From positions 1 to 57,500 of the forward strand of contig NZ_QDFT01000020.1 of NCBI RefSeq assembly GCF_003075375.1: a stretch of 57,500 bases of DNA. The letters run 5' to 3'. Of the stretch, positions 24,140-32,409 are shown piece after piece. Positions within the stretch are counted from its first letter, which is position 1, and every line of letters starts with the position of its first letter. Below the pieces are notes generated by a model. The model saw only the letters and a program-made list of their open reading frames with translations, was not told where the DNA came from and ran no database searches. The position numbers and the translations under genes are program-made. The stretch is from Microbacterium testaceum. GTDB taxonomy: Bacteria; Actinomycetota; Actinomycetes; Actinomycetales; Microbacteriaceae.

Positions 24140-25420
24140 ATGCGCGAGTCCCTGTCCCCGGCCACCGCCCGGGTCGTACGGCGCGCGCTCGTGGTGCTGC
24201 CGAGCCTGATCGTGCTCACGGCGGTGGGCCTGACCACCGTGATCGCCGCGTCCGTGCAGGAGCGCCGGATCCGCGACGACACGGCCGATCGCGTCTTCGA
24301 CGTGGCCGCGGGTCTCGCCGAGCTGGACGACGTGCGGGCGGCCGCGGCGAGCGTCTCGGCATCCGGCGCACCCGCTGATCTGGCGGACGCCGTCGACCTC
24401 GCCCCGGCGACCACCGTGCTGCAGCCCCTGGCCGATCTGGTCGAGCGCACGACCGGGGTGTTCTACGTGGTCGTGACCGACGACGAGGGGGTGCGTATCA
24501 CCCACCCCGACACCGCCCAGCGCGGCCGTCAGGTCGAGACGGCCAACGCGAGCGTGCTCGCGGGCACGCCCTTCCTGGGCACCGAGACCGGCCCGTCGGG
24601 CAGCTCGCTGCGCGCCAAGGTGCCGATCCGCGACGGCGACGCCGTGGTCGGCATGGTCGCGGTGGGGGTGCTGGAGTCGCGGATCCTGTCCGAGCGCGAC
24701 GAGGCGCTGGGGGCGCTGCTGCCGTGGAGTCTGGGGGCTCTCGTGGCCGGCACCCTGGCGTCGTCGCTGCTCGCCGCGGCGATCGAGAGGCGCTTCCGCC
24801 GCGCCGACGCGCTCGCCGCCGAGCAGGAGCAGACCGCGCGCACGGTGACGGCGTTGCGCGAGCAGGCGCACGAGTTCGGCACGCGCCTGCACGTGCTGCA
24901 CGGCCTGGTGTCGCACGGCGACACGCGTGACGCGCTCGCCTACATCTCGGACGCCGTCCCGACGCTGACCCCGCGAGAGCCCTCGGACACCCGGCTCGGC
25001 CCCTCGGTCGTCGGGGCGAGTTTCGAGGCCCTGCGCGCCGAGGTGTCGACTCTGGGCGCCCACCTCGAGGTGCAGGTCGACCGCGGTCTGCCGGTCGACG
25101 AGACCGTGCTGATGGTGCTGGCGAACCTGTGCCGCAACGCCGCCGAGGCGGGCGCCTCGCGCGTGCGCTGCACGCTGTCGCAGGTGGGTGAGACCCTGCA
25201 CGGCGCGGTCGACGACGACGGACCGGGGCTCGACGCCCGCGACATCGAGCGGGCGTTCGCAGCGGGGTTCTCGTCGAAGAGGGATGCCACGGGCACCGGC
25301 CGCGGGATCGGTCTGGCGCTCGTGCGCCGTGCGATCGGCGACCGCGGCGGCGAGATCCTGGTGGGCCGCTCGGCGTTCGGCGGGGCGCGCTTCGCGTTCG
25401 AGATGGCGGTGCCGCGGTGA
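24140..25420 (+). CDS. Sensor histidine kinase of the CitA/DcuS type
   Basis: A 426-aa membrane kinase. The first transmembrane helix (about residues 15-38, VLPSLIVLTAVGLTTVIAA) is followed by an extracellular PDC/CACHE-like sensor with VTDDEGVRITHPD, a second helix (WSLGALVAGTLASSLLAAA), the phospho-acceptor LREQAHEFGTRLHVLHGLV typical of citrate/dicarboxylate kinases, and an ATPase with NLCRNAAEAGA, DDDGPGLDARD and GTGRGIGLALVRR. It probably senses external carboxylates and controls tctCBA. The ATG at 24140 gives a proper cytoplasmic N-terminus. It overlaps its response regulator by GTGA. Confidence 0.93.
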   Translation: MRESLSPATARVVRRALVVLPSLIVLTAVGLTTVIAASVQERRIRDDTADRVFDVAAGLAELDDVRAAAASVSASGAPADLADAVDLAPATTVLQPLADLVERTTGVFYVVVTDDEGVRITHPDTAQRGRQVETANASVLAGTPFLGTETGPSGSSLRAKVPIRDGDAVVGMVAVGVLESRILSERDEALGALLPWSLGALVAGTLASSLLAAAIERRFRRADALAAEQEQTARTVTALREQAHEFGTRLHVLHGLVSHGDTRDALAYISDAVPTLTPREPSDTRLGPSVVGASFEALRAEVSTLGAHLEVQVDRGLPVDETVLMVLANLCRNAAEAGASRVRCTLSQVGETLHGAVDDDGPGLDARDIERAFAAGFSSKRDATGTGRGIGLALVRRAIGDRGGEILVGRSAFGGARFAFEMAVPR

Positions 25421-26133
25421 CGGCGCCGGCGATCCGGGTGCTCGTCGTGGACGACGACGCCGCAGCCCGGGCCCTGCACGGACGCTCGATCGACGAGGTG
25501 CCGGGTTTCCGCCTGGTCGGCTCGGCCGCGACCGGTGAGGCGGCGGTCGCGCGCGCCCGTGACGGGGTCGATCTGGTGCTGCTCGACATGCGCCTGCCCG
25601 ACATCAGCGGGGTCGAGGTGCTGCACCGGCTGCGCACCCTGGGCGCGCAGGGCCTGGACGTGCTCGTCATCAGCTCGTCGCAGGACCAGGTGACCGTGCG
25701 TCAGGCCCTCGCGGCGCATGTGGTGGGCTACCTCGTGAAGCCGTTCACGCAGGACGTGCTGCGACGCCGCCTCGACACGTATCGCGAGGAGCGCCGCGCC
25801 CGCGCCGAGGCCGACCGCGACCGGGCGCTGTCGCAGAGCGACATCGATCGCCTGCTGGGCGCCGGCAGCGTACGGGTGCCCGAGCGGACGTCACCCGGGT
25901 CGCTGCCGAAAGGGCTCGCCGAGGTCACCCTCGACCGGGTGCGCGAGAGCCTCGATCCGGTCTCGTTCGCGTCGGCCGCCGAGGTCGCCACGGCGTGCGG
26001 GCTGTCGCGCGCGACGGCCCAGCGGTACCTGGAGCACCTCGTCGCGACCGGCGTGCTGGATCTCGCGCACCGCTACGGAGCGCGCGGACGCCCGCGGATC
26101 CTGTACCGGCTCGCTCCGCCGCCACCGGACTGA
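25417..26133 (+). CDS. CitB/DcuR-type response regulator
   Basis: A 238-aa protein with a receiver domain (acidic cluster VLVVDDDAAAR, phospho-acceptor Asp in LVLLDMRLPDISG, conserved Lys in YLVKPFTQD) and a C-terminal HTH (ASAAEVATACGLSRATAQRY, LEHLVATGVLDL) as in CitB/DcuR regulators. The GTG start lies within the kinase stop. It should take phosphate from the kinase and activate the divergent tctCBA operon when carboxylates are present. It ends before a strong hairpin at 26175-26190. Confidence 0.93.
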   Translation: MTAPAIRVLVVDDDAAARALHGRSIDEVPGFRLVGSAATGEAAVARARDGVDLVLLDMRLPDISGVEVLHRLRTLGAQGLDVLVISSSQDQVTVRQALAAHVVGYLVKPFTQDVLRRRLDTYREERRARAEADRDRALSQSDIDRLLGAGSVRVPERTSPGSLPKGLAEVTLDRVRESLDPVSFASAAEVATACGLSRATAQRYLEHLVATGVLDLAHRYGARGRPRILYRLAPPPPD

Positions 26134-26174
26134 GGAGTCGCGCGGCGGTCGGTCCGGAAGCGACGGGGCCGAAG

Positions 26175-26190
26175 CGCGGGGCACCCCGCG
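26175..26190. terminator. Hairpin between convergent response regulator and MobA-like genes
   Basis: CGCGGG (26175-26180) pairs with CCCGCG (26185-26190) around a GCAC tetraloop. It lies between convergent stops at 26133 and 26194 and could end transcription from both sides. No T-run. Confidence 0.5.
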
Positions 26191-26193
26191 TGG

Positions 26194-26766
26194 TCAGGCG
26201 CGCTCGTCGCGGTCGGCGCCCGACCACAGGTCGCCGCACTCGACCAGCTCCGCCTCGCGAGCGATCAGGTACGGACGCGCGCCGACATCGCCGCTCACGG
26301 CGGCCGACAACGGGGCCCAGTGCTCCCGCCCCAGCAGCACGGGATGCCCCGGCGCACCGTCGTACGTCGCCTGCGAGAGTGCGTCGGGCGCAGCCCGTCG
26401 CCGCACCCGGGCCACCGCGGCGGGAACGATGTCGGGGGTGTCGACCGGCAGCACGAGAGCCGCGACCGCGTCCCCCTCGGCGAGCGAGCGCAGCCCCGCT
26501 CGCAACGACGCCGCGACCCCCGTGGCCCAGTCCTCGGCCCGCACGACCGACACCCCCGCCGGCACGAGCGCCGTCGCCTCGTCGGCGGCGGCGCCGAGCA
26601 CGACGGTGACGTCGCGGCATCCGCCCTCGAGCAGGGATCGCACGCCCAGCGCCAGCCACGGCGTGCCCGCCGCGGTGCGCGCGAGGGCCTTGGGCCCGCC
26701 GAAGCGCCGCCCCGCCCCCGCGGCCAGCACCAGTCCCGAGACGGCGGCAGAGGGCTCGGGCGGCAT
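26194..26766 (-). CDS. MobA-like nucleotidyltransferase (molybdenum cofactor type)
   Basis: A 190-aa NTP-transferase domain protein. LVLAAGAGRRFGGPKALART is the nucleotide-binding signature; 'VLPVDTPDIVPAAVARV' carries the metal-binding Asp region and 'GAPGHPVLLGREHW' is a substrate-loop motif. This pattern is shared by MobA/MocA enzymes that attach CMP or GMP to molybdopterin. It is divergent from an XdhC gene 51 bp away, and XdhC and MocA-type proteins together mature xanthine dehydrogenase-family enzymes. No molybdenum hydroxylase gene is in the window. The ATG at 26766 lacks an obvious SD. Confidence 0.82.
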   Translation of the reverse strand: MPPEPSAAVSGLVLAAGAGRRFGGPKALARTAAGTPWLALGVRSLLEGGCRDVTVVLGAAADEATALVPAGVSVVRAEDWATGVAASLRAGLRSLAEGDAVAALVLPVDTPDIVPAAVARVRRRAAPDALSQATYDGAPGHPVLLGREHWAPLSAAVSGDVGARPYLIAREAELVECGDLWSGADRDERA

Positions 26767-26817
26767 GGTCACGACAGCGTAGCGTGCGCGAAACACGCCC
26801 CGACTACGGTCGCGTCC

Positions 26818-27798
26818 ATGCTCGATCTGGCCGCCGACCTGGTGCCGTTGATGGATGCCGGCGTCCCCGTCGCAGCCGTCACGGTCACCGCGGTGGTGCG
26901 CAGCGCCCCGCGCGGCATCGGCGCCACCCTCGCCGTCACCCGCGACGCGCGCGTGATCGGCTCGATCTCGGGCGGGTGCGTCGAGAGCGACGCCGTGATG
27001 CTGGGCCTCGACGCCCTGCGCACCGGAACGGTCCGCCGCGCGCGCTTCGGTTTCACCGCCGACGGGACCGTCACCCCCATCGCCGCGGGGCTCGCGTGCG
27101 GCGGCGCCGTCGACGTCGTCGCCTACCCCCTCGACGCCGACGCGCGACCCGCCCTCGACGCCGCGCGAGCCGGGCGAGCCGCGACCCTCCGGCTCGAGCT
27201 CGACGGCGAGCCCCTCGTGCTGCACCGCCCCGCCGCTGCCCGACTGATCATCCTCGGCGCCGGAGAGCACGCGGCGGCCCTGTGTCGCGTCGGCGCCGCC
27301 GCCGGGTTCGCGGTGACCGTGTGCGACGACTGGGCCCTGCTCGCCACGCGGGAGCGTTTCCCCGAGGCGGCCGAGGTCGTCGTCGCCGCCCCGCACGAGT
27401 ACCTCGCCACCCTCGACGACCCCGACGAGCGCACCGCCGTGTGCGTCCTGACGCACGACGAACGCCTCGACGTCCCCGCGTTGCGCGCAGCCCTGCGCCT
27501 GCCGGTGGGATTCGTCGGCGCGATGGGCGCGCGGGCGACCGTGAACCGCCGCGCCCAGCTGCTGCGCGCGGCCGGGGTGACGGATGCCGAGCTCTCGCGC
27601 CTGCACTCCCCCCTGGGGCTCGACCTGGGCGGGTCGTCGCCCGAAGAGACGGCACTGTCGGTGATCGCCGAGATCGTGGCATCCCGTCACTCCGCCAGCG
27701 CCCGGCCGCTGCGCGAGGGCACCGGCGCACGCCTGCACGGCGGGGCGACGTCCCGCGCCGACGAGGGCGCGGTCTTCTGCGGCGTGAGGAGCGCATGA
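26818..27798 (+). CDS. XdhC-family molybdoenzyme maturation factor
   Basis: A 326-aa protein. The N-terminal XdhC domain has VVRSAPRGIGATLAVTRD and the Cys-bearing SISGGCVESDAV; the C-terminal Rossmann domain has LIILGAGEHAAALCRVGAAA, CVLTHDERLDVPAL and GFVGAMGARATVNRRAQLL, then LHSPLGLDLGGSSPEETAL. XdhC binds the cofactor and helps sulfurate it for insertion into xanthine dehydrogenase-like enzymes. The ATG is at 26818; the stop overlaps the next start (ATGA). It heads an operon with an 8-oxoguanine deaminase-like protein, an XRE-cupin regulator and a reductase, suggesting nitrogen-heterocycle metabolism. Confidence 0.92.
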   Translation: MLDLAADLVPLMDAGVPVAAVTVTAVVRSAPRGIGATLAVTRDARVIGSISGGCVESDAVMLGLDALRTGTVRRARFGFTADGTVTPIAAGLACGGAVDVVAYPLDADARPALDAARAGRAATLRLELDGEPLVLHRPAAARLIILGAGEHAAALCRVGAAAGFAVTVCDDWALLATRERFPEAAEVVVAAPHEYLATLDDPDERTAVCVLTHDERLDVPALRAALRLPVGFVGAMGARATVNRRAQLLRAAGVTDAELSRLHSPLGLDLGGSSPEETALSVIAEIVASRHSASARPLREGTGARLHGGATSRADEGAVFCGVRSA

Positions 27799-29093
27799 GC
27801 GTCCTCGTCGTACGCGGGGCGGTGGCGGTCCTCGAAGACGCCGGCCGCGTGCGCACCGGCGACGTCATCGTCGTCGACGGTGCCGTGGTCGACGACGCCG
27901 ACACGACGGACGCCGAGATCCTCGACGCGAGCGGATGCGTGGTCACCGCGGGGCTGGTCAACGCCCACCACCACCTGCTGCAGACGGCATTCCGGACGCT
28001 GCCGGGAACGCGCGGCATCCCGATGCGCGAGTGGCTGCCCGCCATGGCGGCGGCCTACAACGCCGCGGGGATCGACCCCGAGCTGACGGGGCTCGCCGCT
28101 CGGGCGGGGCTCGCCGAGGCGCTGCTGAGCGGAGTGACGACCGTCGCCGACCACCATCTCACCTGGCCCTCGGGCGCCGACACGGTGGGCATGGCGCGGG
28201 CCGCCGCCGCGGCGGCGGCCGATGTCGGCGCGCGCCTCGTCTCCGTCCGCGGAGCCGCCCGCGACGACCCGCAAGAGGCCGCGTCCTCGGCCCAGGCGAT
28301 CGTCGACGCCCTCGTCCCCGACCGTCCCGGCGGCGTCTCGGCCGACGGCATGCTGCAGGTCGCCGTCGGTCCCGCGGGCGTCCACAGCGACCCCCGCGAG
28401 ACCTTCGACCTGCTCGGCGAGGTCGCCCATCGCCACGGACTGCGCCGACGCACCCAGGCGAACGAGGTCGTCGACGTCGAGATCGCCCTCGAGCGGTACG
28501 GCCGCCGCCCCCTCGACCTGCTCGAGGACTGGGGATGGCTCGCCGCCGACGTCACCCTCGCCCACCTGTGCGACGTCACCCCCGACGAGATCGGACGGGT
28601 CGCGGCATCCGGGACCTCCGCCACCCACGCCCCGGGATGCGACGTGCCGATGGGATGGGGGGTGGCTCCGGTCCGCGCGCTGCGCGACGCCGGGATCGCC
28701 GTCGGACTCGGAACCAGCGGCGGCGGCAGCAACGACGCGGGACACCTGCTCGCGGACGCCCGCCTGGCGATGCAGGTCTCGGCCCTCGTGGGGCCGCAGC
28801 TGCCGGCATCCGAGGTGCTGTCGATGGCGACCTCGGGATCGGCCGACGGACTGGGGCGGACCGAGCTCGGTCGCCTCACGCCGGGATCGGCCGCGGACCT
28901 CTGCCTGTGGGATGTCTCGGGCGTCGCCGACGCCGGGGTCGCCGATCCCGTCGCGGGGCTGCTGTGGGCCTCGCCCGGGCGGCGCCCCCGCACCGTCGTC
29001 GTCGGCGGACGCGTCGTCGTCGACGCCGGACGACTCGTGCGCGCCGACGAGGGCGAGATCGTCGCCCGCCTGTTCGAGAGGGTGACACGATGA
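27795..29093 (+). CDS. 8-oxoguanine deaminase-like amidohydrolase with altered metal site
   Basis: A 432-aa protein of the COG0402 amidohydrolase superfamily. It keeps the first metal motif (His58-x-His60 in NAHHHLLQTAFR) and the beta-6 His (His257 in VTLAHLCDVTPDEI). It also keeps the signature ALERYGRRPLDLLEDWGWL of 8-oxoguanine deaminases. The usual HTHLAE motif reads RTQANEV (Gln221 in place of the His), and the usual metal-binding Asp of GVDGSxSND is Ser308 (GTSGGGSND). Two of four or five metal ligands are thus lost by the family pattern. It may use a different chemistry, be non-catalytic, or belong to an unassigned clade. It overlaps both neighbours by ATGA. Confidence 0.82.
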   Translation: MSVLVVRGAVAVLEDAGRVRTGDVIVVDGAVVDDADTTDAEILDASGCVVTAGLVNAHHHLLQTAFRTLPGTRGIPMREWLPAMAAAYNAAGIDPELTGLAARAGLAEALLSGVTTVADHHLTWPSGADTVGMARAAAAAAADVGARLVSVRGAARDDPQEAASSAQAIVDALVPDRPGGVSADGMLQVAVGPAGVHSDPRETFDLLGEVAHRHGLRRRTQANEVVDVEIALERYGRRPLDLLEDWGWLAADVTLAHLCDVTPDEIGRVAASGTSATHAPGCDVPMGWGVAPVRALRDAGIAVGLGTSGGGSNDAGHLLADARLAMQVSALVGPQLPASEVLSMATSGSADGLGRTELGRLTPGSAADLCLWDVSGVADAGVADPVAGLLWASPGRRPRTVVVGGRVVVDAGRLVRADEGEIVARLFERVTR

Positions 29094-29704
29094 CCTCCAT
29101 GGCACCACCGGCACCGCTTCCCCCCGCCGAATCCAGCGACGAACGCCTCGGCGCGCACCTGCGGGGCCTGCGCAAAGCGCGCGGCCTCACCCTGACGCAG
29201 CTCGCCGAGGCGGCCGATCTGTCGCACCCGTTCCTCAGCCAGCTCGAACGCGGGCTGGCGCGACCCAGCATGGCCAGCCTCGAGCGACTCGCCCGCGCCC
29301 TCGGCACCAGCCGCGTCGAGCTGATCGCCGGCTCCGAGCCCCCGCGTGCGGAGCAGGACTGCCGGCCGTCGTTCGTCGCCGCGGGCGAGGGGGTCATCGG
29401 GCCCTACGCCGAGGGCACCGCGCGCCTGCTGGCCGAGGGACCGCGCCGCTTCGAACCGCTCGAATTCACGGGGTCGAACGGCGCGCCCGGCGACCACTAC
29501 GTGCACGACGAGGACGAGTTCCTCACGGTGCTCGAGGGGGCGATCGTCATCTCGTTCGGCCCCTTCGGCGAGCGCTCGCTGACCGTGGGCGATTCGGTCT
29601 ACTGCCGCTCGGGCACCCCGCACCGGTGGCACTCGCCCGACGGTTCGACGTACCGCCTGCTCATCGTGAAAGAAGTGGTCCACGGCGACGGCGCCGCGGT
29701 GTGA
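29090..29704 (+). CDS. XRE-family regulator with C-terminal cupin
   Basis: A 204-aa protein. The Cro/C1-type HTH at about residues 20-75 includes LRKARGLTLTQLAEAADLSH and LERGLARPSMASLERLARAL. The cupin at residues 120-200 includes DHYVHDEDEFLTVLEGAIVI, SLTVGDSVYCRSGTPHRWH, with His/Glu metal-ligand positions. Such regulators bind a small molecule in the cupin and often control amine or heterocycle degradation genes. The ATG overlaps the amidohydrolase stop by 4 bp. It lies 16 bp before the reductase gene, so it probably regulates its own operon. Confidence 0.9.
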   Translation: MTSMAPPAPLPPAESSDERLGAHLRGLRKARGLTLTQLAEAADLSHPFLSQLERGLARPSMASLERLARALGTSRVELIAGSEPPRAEQDCRPSFVAAGEGVIGPYAEGTARLLAEGPRRFEPLEFTGSNGAPGDHYVHDEDEFLTVLEGAIVISFGPFGERSLTVGDSVYCRSGTPHRWHSPDGSTYRLLIVKEVVHGDGAAV

Positions 29705-29720
29705 TCGTGAAAGAGGACGC

Positions 29721-30668
29721 ATGAGCGCAGGAGTGACCTTCGAGGCCGTCGTGACCGGACGCCGCGATGCCGCGGACGGTGTCGTCGTGCTCGACCTCGA
29801 GCGGGCGACGGGGACCCTTCCGCACTGGGCGCCCGGGGCGCACATCGACGTGGTGCTGCCCGGCGGCATCGAGCGGCAGTACTCGCTCTGCGGCTCGCCG
29901 GCCGCGCGCGGCACCTGGCGCATCGGGGTGCTGCGCGAACGCGAGGGTTCGGTGTGGCTCCACGACAACGCCCACGTCGGCGCGACGCTGCGCGTGCGGG
30001 GACCGGCGAACCATTTCCTCTTCGCCCCCACCGCGGGGCGGTCGTACGTGTTCGTCGCGGGCGGGATCGGCATCACGCCGATCGTGCCGATGATCGAGGC
30101 GGCCGAGGCCGCGGGGGCGATCTGGACGCTGCTGTACGCGGGGCGGTCGCGCCGCACGATGGCCTTCGTCGACGAGCTGGTCGAGCGCTACGGCGAGCGC
30201 GTCGAGGTCTTCGCCGCCGACGAGGGACACCGGCTCGACCTGTCCGCGCGCTTCGCCACCCCGGCCGCCCGTACCGTCGTCTACGCGTGCGGCCCCGCGC
30301 GCCTTCTCGAAGGCCTCGAGGATGCCATGGCCGGCTGGCCCCGCGGCAGCCTCCACCTCGAGCGGTTCGAGGCGAAGGTGCTCGGGCCGCCGGTGTGGGC
30401 AGAGGCCTTCGAGGTCGACCTCATGATGTCGGGTCTCACCCTGACGGTGCCGCCGGAGCGCTCGATCCTCGACGTCGTCGAGGAGGCGGGCGCGGTCGTG
30501 CCCTCGAGTTGCCGGGTCGGCACCTGCGGGACATGCGAGGTGCCGGTGATCGACGGCGAGGTCGAGCACCGCGACTCGGTGCTGTCGCCGGAGGAACAGG
30601 ACGCGAACCGCTCGATGATGGTGTGCGTCTCGCGCGCCGCGTGCGGGCGGATCACGCTCGAGCTCTGA
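29721..30668 (+). CDS. Phthalate dioxygenase reductase-type flavo-iron-sulfur protein
   Basis: A 315-aa reductase with three parts. The flavin domain holds WAPGAHIDVVLPGGIERQYSL; the NAD-binding domain holds FVAGGIGITPIVPMIEAAE and VYACGPARLLEGL; the C-terminal 2Fe-2S ferredoxin holds SSCRVGTCGTCEVPVIDGEV and the fourth Cys in MMVCVSRA. This FMN-NAD-ferredoxin order defines the PDR family, which feeds electrons from NAD(P)H to Rieske oxygenases that hydroxylate or demethylate aromatics and heterocycles. No Rieske oxygenase gene lies in the window. The ATG at 29721 has GAAAGAGGA upstream. Confidence 0.92.
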   Translation: MSAGVTFEAVVTGRRDAADGVVVLDLERATGTLPHWAPGAHIDVVLPGGIERQYSLCGSPAARGTWRIGVLREREGSVWLHDNAHVGATLRVRGPANHFLFAPTAGRSYVFVAGGIGITPIVPMIEAAEAAGAIWTLLYAGRSRRTMAFVDELVERYGERVEVFAADEGHRLDLSARFATPAARTVVYACGPARLLEGLEDAMAGWPRGSLHLERFEAKVLGPPVWAEAFEVDLMMSGLTLTVPPERSILDVVEEAGAVVPSSCRVGTCGTCEVPVIDGEVEHRDSVLSPEEQDANRSMMVCVSRAACGRITLEL

Positions 30669-31124
30669 CCCCGAGGGCGCGGCGCCGGCAGCTCGGCATC
30701 CGGCGCCCTCGACGTGCCCCGGCGGGCGCGACCCGTCACGGGAACAGGAGGATGCCGCGAGCACAGGGCCATCGGCGCAGTTTCGGCCTGTTCTCGCGAC
30801 AACCCCTGTTCTCGTCGCACGATGACACCCGCGAGCGGTCAGCCCGGCGCCCAGCGCGGATCGCGCGCACAGTCCTCGTGGCGCAGAGCGAGCGCCGCCC
30901 GGACCTGGCGGCAGCGCGCGCACCGGCGCGCGCCCGCGCCAGCCTGTCCGACAACTTTGTCGAGAGGGTCACGCGGGGGAAATACAGCGGAAACGCGTGA
31001 TTCCTAGCATCGGATCAACGCCGGATGTTGGTCACACCAACACTGACGCAGCCGCCCTCGGCGACCCGCCCCGTTGCCGTGGCTCCCGTCTCGCCACTCG
31101 CCCGAACGTTTCCCGGAGGCCCCC
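30669..31124. other. 456-bp intergenic region with GntR-type operator; no gene seen
   Basis: The region between the reductase and the deaminase-like gene shows no credible coding frame. GC content falls near 30945-31020, the likely promoter zone of the 31125 operon. The only clear element is the palindrome at 30944-30954. Confidence 0.5.
30944..30954. promoter_or_regulatory. GntR-type operator before the deaminase-ABC operon
   Basis: CTGTCCGACAA, read on the other strand as TTGTCGGACAG, matches the core of the perfect operator at 6804-6816 in 10 of 11 positions. A further TTGTCGA half-site follows at about 30957. It lies 170 bp upstream of the start at 31125. Confidence 0.6.
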
Positions 31125-32381
31125 GTGTCCGCCGTTCCACCCGTCTCGATCGCCGCACTGCGCGGCGTGCGCCTGACCTCGGGCGCCGTCGTCGACGTCG
31201 CGCTCGACGGCGACGAGGTGCTCGCGGTGGTCCCGGCCGGCAGCCCCCTGCCCGACACCGACGGCGAGACCCTCGACCTCACTGGCTACCTGCTCACCGC
31301 GGCCGGAGCCGAGCCGCACGCGCACCTCGACAAGTCGCAGTCGTGGGATGCCATCCGGCCTCCCTTCGGCGACCTCGAGCGCGCGATCGAGAGCTGGCAC
31401 GCCTTCGCCCTGACCCTCGACGAGGACGACACGCTGCGCCGGGCCCGCTCCACGGCGCTGCGGATGCTGGCATCCGGGATCACCGCCGTCCGCACGCACG
31501 TCGACCTGCTGCGAGGGGACGACGCGCTGACCGGCGTGCGCGCCCTCGTGCGCCTGCGTGACGAGCTCGACGGCCTGATGGACATCGAACTCGTCGCCCT
31601 CGGCGGCCCCACGATCGCCGACGAGGTCTTCGAGGCCGCGCTCGACGCCGGGGTCGACCTCGTCGGCGGCGCGCCGCACCTCGCCGACGACCCGATCGCC
31701 GACCTCGAGCGCCTCATCGCCCTCGCGCGGCGTCGTGACGTGGGCCTCGACCTGCACGCCGACGAGAGCCTCGCCGGCGCCGACACCCTGGCCGCCTACG
31801 CGCGGGCCGTCACCGGGTGGCACCGTCCGCGCTCCGCCGGGCACTGCGTGCGCCTCAGCATGATGCCCGCGACCGCCCTCGCCGACCTCGCCGCCGACGT
31901 GCGCGCGGCCGACATCGGCGTCATCGCCCTGCCGATCACCAACCTGTACCTGCAGGGATGGGATGCCGACCACGCCGTGCCCCGCGGGATCGCACCGATC
32001 GGCCGGCTCAAGGCCGCCGGCGTGCGCGTCGCCGCCGGCGCCGACAACGTCCGCGACCCGTTCAACCCCGTCGGTCGCTGCGACCACCTCGAGACCGCAT
32101 CGCTGCTCGTCAGCGCCGGACACCTCGCCCCCGAGGAGGCCCTCGCGGCCGTCACGACCGGGGCACGCGATGTGATGGGGCTCGCGATCGCCGGCCCCGT
32201 CGCCGGCGCGCGCGCCGACCTCGTCGCCATCCGGGCCGAATCGCTGGGCGACGCCGTCGCCTTCGCCAGCGCCGACCGCGTCGTGCTCCACCGCGGCCGG
32301 CTCGTCAGCCGCACCACCGTCTCGACCGAGACCGCGGCATCCGTCCCCACCCGATCCGCCGCACCCGCGACGGCGTCGTAA
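31125..32381 (+). CDS. Cytosine deaminase-like metal-dependent amidohydrolase
   Basis: A 418-aa protein of the CodA/cytosine deaminase branch of the amidohydrolases. The family pattern is intact: EPHAHLDKS (first His pair), GLDLHADESLAGADTLAAYA, RSAGHCVRLSMM and AAGADNVRDPFNPVGRCDH, where the Asp is the catalytic metal ligand. Members deaminate or hydrolyse cytosine, isoguanine and other N-heterocycles or cyclic amides. The GTG at 31125 has CCGGAGG five bases upstream. It is followed by an NMT1-type ABC importer, which may deliver its substrate. The precise substrate is unknown. Confidence 0.87.
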   Translation: MSAVPPVSIAALRGVRLTSGAVVDVALDGDEVLAVVPAGSPLPDTDGETLDLTGYLLTAAGAEPHAHLDKSQSWDAIRPPFGDLERAIESWHAFALTLDEDDTLRRARSTALRMLASGITAVRTHVDLLRGDDALTGVRALVRLRDELDGLMDIELVALGGPTIADEVFEAALDAGVDLVGGAPHLADDPIADLERLIALARRRDVGLDLHADESLAGADTLAAYARAVTGWHRPRSAGHCVRLSMMPATALADLAADVRAADIGVIALPITNLYLQGWDADHAVPRGIAPIGRLKAAGVRVAAGADNVRDPFNPVGRCDHLETASLLVSAGHLAPEEALAAVTTGARDVMGLAIAGPVAGARADLVAIRAESLGDAVAFASADRVVLHRGRLVSRTTVSTETAASVPTRSAAPATAS

Positions 32382-32409
32382 CCCGCCCCAACGGAAAGTG
32401 AGCGCCCCC

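Noticed and set aside
30714..31007. A 97-codon plus-strand frame before the 31125 operon
   Set aside because: It overlaps the probable promoter and operator region and encodes low-complexity Arg/Ser sequence.
32398..32409. GTG 32398 as the start of the ABC ATPase
   Set aside because: The only SD-like sequence would directly abut it; GTG 32410 gives proper spacing from GGAAAGTGAG.
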